DNA from: Neisseriaceae bacterium TC5R-5
GTDB taxonomy: Bacteria; Pseudomonadota; Gammaproteobacteria; Burkholderiales; Chromobacteriaceae
Length of the DNA: 64,000 nucleotides
Direction: 5' to 3'
Assembly: GCA_020830965.2 (NCBI GenBank)
Contig: JACCFC020000007.1
Span: 69,633 to 133,632, forward strand
Below are positions 1 through 7,383 of this stretch, one piece after another. The translations under genes and the position numbers were made by a program. How positions within the stretch are numbered: position 1 is the stretch's first letter; every line of letters begins with the position of its first letter. The notes under the pieces are model-generated. The model did not search any database and was not told the origin of the DNA. It worked only from the letters and a program-made list of their open reading frames with translations.

Positions 1-2486
1 AGCTATCAGACGTAGACGAATACGAAAGCTGGCTTTCCCCCTTAAGCATTCACTCTGGCCAGTTAGGCACTGCCGAATTGGAAGTGCTCCGCACAGAGTT
101 AAATACTTTGATTGAGGAAACGCTAAGTTGGCAGGAAAGGCCCTGGCCACATTTACAGACAACAAGAGGCTTTTTACTCCCATTGTTTGCTACCTGCTGT
201 TTGCAGTTGCTAGGTCAAACTATCCCCAGTGTCGAGTTGTTGCATTCCAGCTATCTCTGCTTGCATTTAGCTAATTCAAACTATTATGATCGAACATCTT
301 TCACTGCTCTTCAGCAAGTGGTTAATCAACTTGCCCCTGAGCATCGAAAAACCGCTTTTAACGAATTAGATACGCTGCTGCAAAACATTCATCAGGAAAG
401 CGACCCTTGGGAGCGTTTTATAAGAACAGCGCACCTTCCCCTGTTACCCCTGAACCGCGAACAAGATATGGACTGGGTATTAGCGATGTTGGCGGATACT
501 ACGCTTCCCAACGACAAACGCGAGTTGATGCTGGAAATAGCGATTAGGCTGCCCACTAGAACAGAAGATTGTGCCACTTTTCAAAAAAGACTGACGCCTA
601 TGGTTAGCGATCTACCCCACTTGCTAGCCAGACTCAATCCGCCAGCGGAGCCTGCTGATCCCGCCATGACCACCCAGCCAAGCAGACTTGATCAGATCGC
701 GGCACAACACCGGCAAGGTGAACAAAACAAACGAGATGGATGGTTACGTTTTTACCAAGAGTTAATCGACAACCCTGCTGCCGCCTTCGCCAAAGATAGG
801 GCAGAAGACACTGCCTGGAATCTCTGGCAAGCGATGAGAAAAGCAGAGGAGCAGAATGCTGAGTACGGTTGGAATCGTGCCTTCATTGAACAGCATTTTG
901 GTCAAAGCTTTGCGGATCAACTGCGCACCACTTTAATGACCATGTGGCGACAAGAAGATTTACTCATTTCAGACCCAAAAATAGGTTTAACAGCGATTAC
1001 CGCCGAGGCCGAGCAGGACGATTGGGCTACCTCGCTGACAACTGAAGAAGCACAATTGGCAACGCGCTATGCTTTGCTTGCCCCCAATTGCTGGCCAAGC
1101 TGGCTGGAGTCGCTAGCTAAATCCCATCTGTCCCATATTGCCCCCCTCTTCGAGGCTGAACTGGCCGAAACCACCACTCCCAGCGCTTATATCTGGCTAA
1201 TACCCATGCTAAGGACAGCGCCGCGTGTGCTGATTACGCAGCTATTACCGACGCTGGCAAGCTGGCTAGACGCGCAGTTTCACGCTGCTAGTGAGCAGGC
1301 ATCCGGCGCCACGCTGGCGCAAGTGGCTGAGCTTCTGCTCCGGCATGGTAATGATGCGCAACGTGCTGATTTATGCACACTTGCCCACACTCAGGCGCTG
1401 CCAAGCAGCCCACTTAACAAGATCAGCCTACCCTTATTACTGAATCTGGATGCCGCAGCGGGTATTGCCGCCTTAGAGCGATTGCTAAAACCTATTCCGG
1501 TGGCGCAGGATAGTACCGCGACGCACTGGTTTGGTTTTCTGTTCGGCCACGGCCCCACCTGGCTTCAGCCTGAGCTTACGCCCACAAACTTTACCCCGGA
1601 GCAACTACTGCGCTTACTCCGTCTCGCTTATAAACATATACGGCTAGAGGATGACTTACGACGCGGTGGGGGTGTCTACTCCCCCAATCAGCGCGACGGT
1701 GCTGAAGAGGCACGGAGTGCTTTATTCAACGCCTTAATGAGCTACCCTGGCGAAGACGCCTGGCAAGCCAAGATGGCACTCTGTGATGACCCCTTATTTG
1801 TCCAACACAAAGACCGCATCTACGCATTGGCGGGAGAACAAGCCGCTGCCGATGCTGATTCCAGCATTTACAGCGAACAGGAATATGCAAAGCTCGCACA
1901 AAATCACGAACTGCCACCCAAAACAGGCGACGCAATGTTTGCCTTACTGCGTGATCGTTTGGATGATCTGGACGATTTGCTGCTACGGGATGCTTCGCCG
2001 CGCGATGGTTTGGCGGCCACTACAGAAGAGACCAGCATGCGCCGACAACTTGCCTATGTGCTGGGAAGTATGACGCGATCAGCTTACCTGATCACTCAGG
2101 AAGAAGTGACGGCTGACGAGAAAAGAACCGACATCCGGCTGCGCTCCACCGGCTCAGACCAGCAGGCGGTGATTGAGCTAAAAATTGCTGAGAAGAAATG
2201 GACGATTGCCGCACTTAAAAAAGCCTTGAGCGAACAATTAGTCAGCAAATATATGGCCTCAGAAAACTCCCGCAGTGGTTGTCTGCTGATTACCCGTGTA
2301 AGCAAGGAATATTGGATAGATCCAAAAAGTAAAAAACATCTGAGTTTTGATAGGCTCATTGAGTTATTGAATGAAGAAGCGCAAAGCATTCAACAACAAC
2401 TAGGCCAACAACTCCGGCTGACTGTTAAAGGCCTAGACTTGCGGCCTCGGCTGGCTACCGAGGCCAAGAGAGACAAGGCCCCGTAG
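1..2486 (+). CDS. 3' part of a large helical protein with C-terminal PD-(D/E)XK nuclease-like domain
   Basis: The reading frame is open from the left edge (first full codon at base 3), so the N-terminus lies outside the window; the TTG at 78 is only the first start-like codon and need not be used. At least 828 residues are visible. Most look alpha-helical and repeat-like, with no obvious P-loop here. The last ~130 residues carry a PD-(D/E)XK-type signature. Counting from the TTG, Asp685 lies in KRTDIRL, followed by VIELKIA with Glu700 and Lys702, then a helix with SEQLVSKYM. From memory this C-terminus, including the upstream GGGVYSPNQRD stretch, resembles the tails of very large STAND/NACHT-like proteins found in defence regions, but that is recall and not a search. 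The stop codon lies inside a 16-bp tandem repeat, so the extreme C-terminus may be altered by it. Function unproven. Confidence 0.8.
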   Translation, partial: LSDVDEYESWLSPLSIHSGQLGTAELEVLRTELNTLIEETLSWQERPWPHLQTTRGFLLPLFATCCLQLLGQTIPSVELLHSSYLCLHLANSNYYDRTSFTALQQVVNQLAPEHRKTAFNELDTLLQNIHQESDPWERFIRTAHLPLLPLNREQDMDWVLAMLADTTLPNDKRELMLEIAIRLPTRTEDCATFQKRLTPMVSDLPHLLARLNPPAEPADPAMTTQPSRLDQIAAQHRQGEQNKRDGWLRFYQELIDNPAAAFAKDRAEDTAWNLWQAMRKAEEQNAEYGWNRAFIEQHFGQSFADQLRTTLMTMWRQEDLLISDPKIGLTAITAEAEQDDWATSLTTEEAQLATRYALLAPNCWPSWLESLAKSHLSHIAPLFEAELAETTTPSAYIWLIPMLRTAPRVLITQLLPTLASWLDAQFHAASEQASGATLAQVAELLLRHGNDAQRADLCTLAHTQALPSSPLNKISLPLLLNLDAAAGIAALERLLKPIPVAQDSTATHWFGFLFGHGPTWLQPELTPTNFTPEQLLRLLRLAYKHIRLEDDLRRGGGVYSPNQRDGAEEARSALFNALMSYPGEDAWQAKMALCDDPLFVQHKDRIYALAGEQAAADADSSIYSEQEYAKLAQNHELPPKTGDAMFALLRDRLDDLDDLLLRDASPRDGLAATTEETSMRRQLAYVLGSMTRSAYLITQEEVTADEKRTDIRLRSTGSDQQAVIELKIAEKKWTIAALKKALSEQLVSKYMASENSRSGCLLITRVSKEYWIDPKSKKHLSFDRLIELLNEEAQSIQQQLGQQLRLTVKGLDLRPRLATEAKRDKAP

Positions 2487-2526
2487 AGACAAGGCCCTGT
2501 AGAGACAAGGCATGCCTTGTCTCTAC
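2470..2526. repeat. 16-bp tandem repeat ending in a 28-bp perfect palindrome
   Basis: The unit GAGACAAGGCCCCGTA starts at 2470, 2486 and 2502 with an exact 16-bp period. The third unit runs into a perfect palindrome at 2499-2526 whose arms are GTAGAGACAAGGCA and its complement. The TAG at 2484-2486 that ends the upstream gene is part of the repeat. As RNA the palindrome would form a strong stem just after the stop codon, but no T-run follows, so it is not a typical terminator. Confidence 0.85.
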
Positions 2527-2565
2527 GGTGGTGGCGACGGTGGTAACGGTGGTAACGGTGGTGAT
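2527..2565. repeat. GGTGGTAAC-type 9-bp minisatellite
   Basis: GGTGGTGGCGAC, GGTGGTAAC, GGTGGTAAC and GGTGGTGAT follow one another directly after the palindrome. No coding frame with a convincing start spans it. Confidence 0.7.
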
Positions 2566-2647
2566 GAATGACAAACGAACGCCTTGACACCCCCGCCACA
2601 AGCCAATACGCTAGCCGACGTGCCGTCATACCAACGGCATTCGGGTT

Positions 2648-2770
2648 TAGAAGCCCGAAACACACTGCGGATAAGCCAGCCTTATTCGTGACTGTGCCAT
2701 TGCATGCCCCCCGGGCAGGCCGTGGCGCTGGGCCTTCGGGCCACCGGTCTCAGTGTGTATCGGGCTTCTA
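2648..2770. repeat. 123-bp segment with 20-bp terminal inverted repeats
   Basis: The arms at 2648-2667 and 2751-2770 are inverted copies (TAGAAGCCCGAAACACACTG) with one mismatch, around an ~83-bp core that contains GGGCCTTCGGGCC. The size and ends resemble a small non-autonomous element or a long cruciform-forming repeat. It occupies most of the gap between the nuclease-like gene and the next small gene. Confidence 0.7.
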
Positions 2771-2788
2771 ACTGTGTCATGTGTCTGC

Positions 2789-2812
2789 CCCATCTGCCCA
2801 AAGGCAGATGGG
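2789..2812 (+). other. Stem-loop upstream of the small coiled-coil gene
   Basis: A 10-bp perfect stem (CCCATCTGCC, loop CAAA, GGCAGATGGG) ends 30 bases before the start codon at 2842. It has no T-run. It could be a leader hairpin, or part of the repeat cluster that fills 2470-2812. Confidence 0.5.
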
Positions 2813-2841
2813 CGCCAGCTAAACGCGTTAGGAGCCATAGC

Positions 2842-3189
2842 ATGCCAACACCGTTAGACAACAACCTTGCCCCTCTGGCTGCCCGCCAAGCCGTGATAGA
2901 CCTAGGCTTGGAACTGGGCGCTTTACATGCTTTACACCAGAAACTGCCCGAGCCGAGTCGGCTCAATCTCCATCTACAGCGCGCCCGGGGTTATCAGCAA
3001 GCCATCGCCCACACCTTGAGCGAGAGTGTGCAAACCCTCAATGATACCCACTCGGCCTTGCAGATTATCTTGCAGAGTTTGACCAAGCTGGAGGATGACA
3101 AATTAATCGCCAGCCAGATGCGGGTATTGCTCAAGCCTTTTGAGCAGAAAATTGATGAGGCGGTGCAGGCACTGGAGGCTATGGTGTAA
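2842..3189 (+). CDS. Small helical protein, unknown function
   Basis: A 115-residue protein. The ATG at 2842 is chosen because TAGGAG lies eight bases upstream; the frame stays open further upstream, but only through the repeat region. The sequence is almost wholly alpha-helical with heptad-like leucines, acidic in the second half, and has no signal peptide or membrane segment. I recognise no family motif. It stands alone between repeats and a hairpin, downstream of the nuclease-like gene and in the same direction. It could be a small partner of that gene, but the 355-bp repeat-filled gap argues against co-transcription. Confidence 0.6.
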   Translation: MPTPLDNNLAPLAARQAVIDLGLELGALHALHQKLPEPSRLNLHLQRARGYQQAIAHTLSESVQTLNDTHSALQIILQSLTKLEDDKLIASQMRVLLKPFEQKIDEAVQALEAMV

Positions 3190-3195
3190 AGCACT

Positions 3196-3222
3196 GGCGT
3201 ACCCCGTGCGGCGGGGTACGCC
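3196..3222 (+). terminator. Strong hairpin after the small gene
   Basis: GGCGTACCCC at 3196-3205 pairs perfectly with GGGGTACGCC at 3213-3222, six bases after the stop codon. The tail is TTGATGG and not a clean T-run, so it may be a weak terminator or only an mRNA-stabilising stem. Confidence 0.5.
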
Positions 3223-3493
3223 TTGATGGTGTAGCCGTGATTAGCGCCGCGCAAACAGCCGGGCCAGGCAGTTCGCAGTCCCTCATTATCCTTCCACGAT
3301 GAATACCAAAATTATCCGCTAGCTGAGCTTTCCTATTAGCTGCTATGCGCTGCCAGCTTGCTGGCTTTCAAATTGCCTTTCCCTTCTCTTCAAAAAATTA
3401 TTTATTCAGTGCAGCAGCACGGTCATTTTATTGTCATTGTTTAACGTTATGCTCAACGCTGTCCCATTGGTTTCTTTGCGAAAGAATTAAATT
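3223..3493. other. AT-rich intergenic stretch
   Basis: No convincing gene on either strand. The GC content falls clearly towards the right (from about 3380), and this low-GC character continues through the small lipoprotein and its broken tail up to 3930, in contrast to the phospholipase gene that follows. Confidence 0.5.
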
Positions 3494-3667
3494 ATGAAAT
3501 ATATTCAAAACAAACCCACCCATTTAGTCAATAAAGTTATTAAATTGACGCTTCTATTTTGTCTAGTGGGTTTGGCATCCTGTGGCTCGAGTTCTAGTAG
3601 TACAAGTAGTGAAAAAAGCAATAATTTAGAACAGGATAAAAAACCGACGGTACATTGCGCACCTTAA
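3494..3667 (+). CDS. Tiny putative lipoprotein (57 aa)
   Basis: Starts at ATG 3494 with a weak GAAAG upstream. The product has a basic N-terminus, a hydrophobic stretch (about residues 16-28) and a lipobox VGLASC with Cys30, followed by a serine-rich linker GSSSSSTSS. That is what a lipid-anchored envelope protein would show. It ends at two adjacent stop codons (TAA TAG), after which the same frame stays open to 3928. It is therefore either a genuine very small lipoprotein or the N-terminal half of an interrupted gene. Codon use is AT-rich, unlike the flanking genes. Confidence 0.5.
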   Translation: MKYIQNKPTHLVNKVIKLTLLFCLVGLASCGSSSSSTSSEKSNNLEQDKKPTVHCAP

Positions 3668-3670
3668 TAG

Positions 3671-3928
3671 CAAAAGCGGCCTATAGCCTATGGAATAAGG
3701 CGCACAGATGCAGTGGCTGATATGGCAACCGATCAGAATTTGAATAAAATCAATAGCCATCAGAATGGGCAAATATTTAATATTGACTTCAGCATTAATA
3801 GTTTAACAACAGTCAATAATGCGATGAAATTAAGCATGATTAACACTAACTTTTCTAAATCATGCTCACGATCAGAACTGATGTCTATTTATGCATCAGA
3901 CCGTGACTTAAAAACATTATTTCAATAA
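3671..3928 (+). pseudogene. In-frame continuation of the lipoprotein after tandem stops
   Basis: Directly after the TAA TAG that ends the small lipoprotein, 85 codons stay open in the same frame, with protein-like composition (PIAYGIRRTDA near the start, SRSELMSIYASDRDLKTLF at the end). A GTG at 3713 with TAAGG upstream, or ATG at 3722, could start it independently as a ~70-residue protein. The shared frame makes an interrupted lipoprotein gene of about 144 codons more likely. It ends 20 bases before the phospholipase start. Confidence 0.35.
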
Positions 3929-3948
3929 AGACACAAAGGCTTGTCACC

Positions 3949-6156
3949 ATGACGGTTAATCACAGTAAGCGTAAATTTTTGCAAAGTTCTGCCGGTACGG
4001 TTGCTGCCTTGGCAGCAATGCAAATGTTCCCGCCCAGTATTCAAAAAGCGCTGGCCATTGCCGCGAATAATAAAACGGGCACGATTAATGATGTTGAGCA
4101 TGTTGTGATCTTCATGCAGGAGAACCGTTCTTTCGATAATTATTTTGGCACGCTGCCTGGTGTACGTGGTTTTGGGGATCGCTTTACCATTCCGCTGGCA
4201 AATGGCTTGAATGTCTGGCAGCAGCGTGATGGTAACGGCAATGTGATTCTGCCCTATCGATTGGATCAGACCCAGGGTAATGCGCAACGGATTGCCGGCA
4301 CACCGCACTCGTGGACCGACGCTCGTGACGCCTGGAATAAGGGCCGCATGGCACAGTGGCCTAAGTATAAACAGCCTCAGTCCATGGCCTATTTTGGCGA
4401 GCAGGAGCTGCCGTTTCAGTTTGCTCTGGCCAATGCCTTTACCATTTGTGATGCTTATTACTGCTCCTTGCATGGTGGCACGAATAGTAATCGCCTGTTT
4501 CACATCAGCGGCACCAATGGGGCCACAACCGCTACCGGCAAGGTGGTTGTCAATAATGTGTTTGACGACTTAGAGACGACCACTAATCTGAACTTTGGGT
4601 ATGACTGGACAACTTATCCAGAGCGGCTGGAAGCGAAAGGGGTGTCCTGGAAGACTTATCAGAACATGCCGGATAATTTTACAGATAATCCTTTGATGGG
4701 TTTCAAGCAGTATCGCGCCGCCAATATAGCCTCGGGCAAACCGGTTTACCATGATCTCAATGCTCTCCAAAATCCAGCCTACGACCCCGCCAGCGATCAG
4801 GTCGGCCTGTATAAGGGGATTGCCAATACCATGCCTGATGGTGGCTTTTTAGCCAGTTTCAAAGCGGATGTACTCGCTGGAACCCTGCCACAGGTAAGCT
4901 GGATTATTGCCCCGGCAACCTATTCGGAACATACCGGCCCCTCCAGCCCGGTACAGGGTGCTTGGTACACCCAGGAGATTCTGGATGCGCTAACGGCTAA
5001 TCCGGAGGTGTGGAGCAAAACGGTGCTGTTTATTAATTTTGATGAAAATGATGGTTTTTTTGATCATCTGCCACCGCCCTGCGCACCGTCACTGGATGAC
5101 AATAATCAGCTGATTGGCAAGTCCACCATCAGCAATCAGGATTTGTCTTACGAGTATTACACTCACCCGATAGTCGATGGCGCCACCATGCCTCCACAGG
5201 ACAAAGACTGCTATGGCCCTGGCCCACGGGTGCCGATGTATATTATTTCGCCCTGGAGCCGTGGCGGTTGGGTTAATTCGCAGAACTTTGATCACACTTC
5301 GGTATTACGTTTCCTGGAAGCCCGCTTTGGGATTGCGGAGGAAAATATCAGCCCCTATCGCCGCGCGGTGTTTGGCGATCTGACCAGCGCATTCAATTTT
5401 GCCAACCCCAATTTTGAAACACTACCCACCTTGGCTGGCCGCAGCAGCAAACAGCAGGCGGATGCCTTACGCCAGGCGCAAGAGACTTTATTAAAAATCC
5501 CGGTACCACCCGCACAATTGTTCCCGGTGCAAGCAAGCGGCACCAAGCCATCACGCGCACTACCTTATGAGCTGCATACCAGCGCCAGAACCGATGTGGC
5601 CGCACGTAGCGTCAATCTGATTTTTGCCAATAGCGGCAGCGCTGCTGCGGTGTTTCATGTCTACGACAAATTGCATCTTGATCGGGTACCACGTCGTTAT
5701 GTGGTGGAAGCGGGCAAGCAACTGAATGATGTCTGGAGTGCCAATGGTGCGGATGCCGGACGTTATGATTTATGGGTGCTCGGCCCCAATGGCTTCCATC
5801 GTAGCTTCATCGGGGACTTAAGCCAGCAAACAGCACAGAACCATGTTGATCCGGAAATACGCGTTTGCTACGACATCACCAATGGCAATGTGCAAATTAC
5901 TCTGATGAATGCCGGTAGCCAGCCTTGTGTGTTGAATGTCGCCGCCAAAGCCTACCGTAGTGACGGGCCGTGGAGTGCCACCGTTGCCGCCGGCGGACAA
6001 CAGGAACTGAGCTGGCAGTTGGCCGCTAGTGGTAGCTGGTACGATTTTGAGGTGAGTTGCCCTAGCCTGCCCGCCTACCGCCGTCGTTTTGCCGGACGCG
6101 TTGAAACGGGAGCACATGGTATTACTGATCCGGCCATGGCTGTGCTGAGTTATTAA
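3949..6156 (+). CDS. Phospholipase C, phosphocholine-specific type, Tat-exported
   Basis: 735 residues, the usual length of bacterial PlcH/PlcN-type phospholipases C, which cleave phosphatidylcholine or sphingomyelin to phosphocholine plus diacylglycerol or ceramide. The N-terminus is a Tat-like signal with Lys-Arg in place of Arg-Arg (SKRKFLQSS), followed by an alanine-rich hydrophobic segment to about residue 38. The phosphoesterase domain begins with FMQENRSFDNYFG (about 55-67) and includes DENDGFFDH (about 365) and FDHTSVLRFLEARFG (about 447). The last ~200 residues match the two C-terminal beta-rich domains of the family. AAAGG lies nine bases before the ATG. Secretion and preference for choline lipids are inferred from the family. 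Confidence 0.9.
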   Translation: MTVNHSKRKFLQSSAGTVAALAAMQMFPPSIQKALAIAANNKTGTINDVEHVVIFMQENRSFDNYFGTLPGVRGFGDRFTIPLANGLNVWQQRDGNGNVILPYRLDQTQGNAQRIAGTPHSWTDARDAWNKGRMAQWPKYKQPQSMAYFGEQELPFQFALANAFTICDAYYCSLHGGTNSNRLFHISGTNGATTATGKVVVNNVFDDLETTTNLNFGYDWTTYPERLEAKGVSWKTYQNMPDNFTDNPLMGFKQYRAANIASGKPVYHDLNALQNPAYDPASDQVGLYKGIANTMPDGGFLASFKADVLAGTLPQVSWIIAPATYSEHTGPSSPVQGAWYTQEILDALTANPEVWSKTVLFINFDENDGFFDHLPPPCAPSLDDNNQLIGKSTISNQDLSYEYYTHPIVDGATMPPQDKDCYGPGPRVPMYIISPWSRGGWVNSQNFDHTSVLRFLEARFGIAEENISPYRRAVFGDLTSAFNFANPNFETLPTLAGRSSKQQADALRQAQETLLKIPVPPAQLFPVQASGTKPSRALPYELHTSARTDVAARSVNLIFANSGSAAAVFHVYDKLHLDRVPRRYVVEAGKQLNDVWSANGADAGRYDLWVLGPNGFHRSFIGDLSQQTAQNHVDPEIRVCYDITNGNVQITLMNAGSQPCVLNVAAKAYRSDGPWSATVAAGGQQELSWQLAASGSWYDFEVSCPSLPAYRRRFAGRVETGAHGITDPAMAVLSY

Positions 6157-6158
6157 GA

Positions 6159-6240
6159 ACCGCTAGCAAAATCCCTGATCTGGCGTTGCGCCTCTTTAGG
6201 GTTTAGCGCTGCTGACTATGTCGGCGATATTGTTAGCAGC
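6159..6240. repeat. MITE-like repeat, copy A
   Basis: CCGCTAGCAAAAT at the left end and GATATTGTTAGCAGC at the right end form imperfect inverted repeats. The inside shares CCCTGATC and GGCGTTGCGCCTC with the copies near 39.1 and 45.0 kb. It sits between the convergent phospholipase and response-regulator genes. Confidence 0.55.
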
Positions 6241-6249
6241 CCACCGACA

Positions 6250-7383
6250 CTAATGCCCACCCTCGGCTTCAACATCAGCATATTTCTGCGCAATATCCTG
6301 AAAAGCCTGCTCTACCTGTAAAAAAGCTTCGACCACGTCGGGATCAAAATGCGAGCCCTTATTTTTGACAATAAATTCGCGCGCCTCGGCGTGCGTCATC
6401 GCCGCCTTGTAAACACGCTTGCTGATCAATGCATCATAAACGTCGGCTAATGCCATCAGACGTCCCGAAATAGGAATGTCATCTCCTTTCAGGCCATCCG
6501 GATAACCTTTGCCATCCCATTTTTCATGGTGTGTGCTGGCGATTTCTTTGGCAAAGCTGAGAAATTCCACTTCCAGCCCCAGTTGCCGCTCTGCCGCGAC
6601 AATCGCTTCCTTGCCCAGTCGGGCATGGCTTTTCATGATTTCAAATTCATCCTCGGTCAAGCGCCCCGGTTTGAGCAGGATATTATCGGGCACGCCCACC
6701 TTGCCGATATCGTGCAGCGGTGCCGACTTGACCATGAATTCAATATTGCGCGGGCTAAGATAGGCCTGAAAGCGTGGGTGGGCTTGCAGATATTCGGCCA
6801 GTACCTTGACATAGTATTGGGTGCGGCGAATGTGATTGCCGGTTTCGTTATCGCGTGTTTCTGCCAACGATGCCAAGGCCCAGATCGCCACATCCTGCAC
6901 CATTTCGGTTTCGCGGGTACGGCGTACTACTTCTTGCTCCAGATAATCGTTCTGGTTTTTCAGGAAGTCGCGTGCCACTTTCAGTTCCAGATGATTACGT
7001 ACCCGCGCCAGCACAATCGGCGGGCTGATCGGTTTGTGCACATAGTCCACAGCCCCCAGCTCCAGCCCCAGAGTTTCGTCTTCCACTTCATTTTTGGCGG
7101 TGAGAAAAATCACCGGAATATCACGACTAGCCGGGTTTTGCCGCAGGCGGCGCAGCACTTCATAGCCATCCATCTCTGGCATCATCACATCCAGCAGAAT
7201 CAGATCAGGCGGGTTGCTTTCAATAATCTGCAAAGCACGTGGCCCGCCTGGTGCCACTTTAACCCGATACAAACCATGGAGCAGACTACTCATCAAGGAC
7301 AAATTATCCGGGGTATCGTCCACCACAAGGATAGTCTGCTTGTCGTTCTGCTTATTAACATTATCCATCTGCGTCACCGTCAC
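6250..7383 (-). CDS. Response regulator with HD-GYP domain
   Basis: 377 residues. An N-terminal receiver domain (about 17-135) has the acidic pair Asp22/Asp23, the phospho-acceptor Asp65 ([13 protein letters not shown]) and Lys117. A helical linker leads to an HD-GYP domain (about 165-350) with His224-Asp225 in HDIGKVGV and the full motif [11 protein letters not shown] (Gly293-Tyr-Pro). HD-GYP proteins of the RpfG type hydrolyse cyclic di-GMP, so phosphorylation probably controls c-di-GMP turnover. The start GTG overlaps the kinase stop by four bases (GTGA), so the two are co-translated; an ATG 15 bases later is an alternative. It is the last gene of the stressosome operon and its likely output. 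Confidence 0.9.
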   Translation of the reverse strand: MTVTQMDNVNKQNDKQTILVVDDTPDNLSLMSSLLHGLYRVKVAPGGPRALQIIESNPPDLILLDVMMPEMDGYEVLRRLRQNPASRDIPVIFLTAKNEVEDETLGLELGAVDYVHKPISPPIVLARVRNHLELKVARDFLKNQNDYLEQEVVRRTRETEMVQDVAIWALASLAETRDNETGNHIRRTQYYVKVLAEYLQAHPRFQAYLSPRNIEFMVKSAPLHDIGKVGVPDNILLKPGRLTEDEFEIMKSHARLGKEAIVAAERQLGLEVEFLSFAKEIASTHHEKWDGKGYPDGLKGDDIPISGRLMALADVYDALISKRVYKAAMTHAEAREFIVKNKGSHFDPDVVEAFLQVEQAFQDIAQKYADVEAEGGH

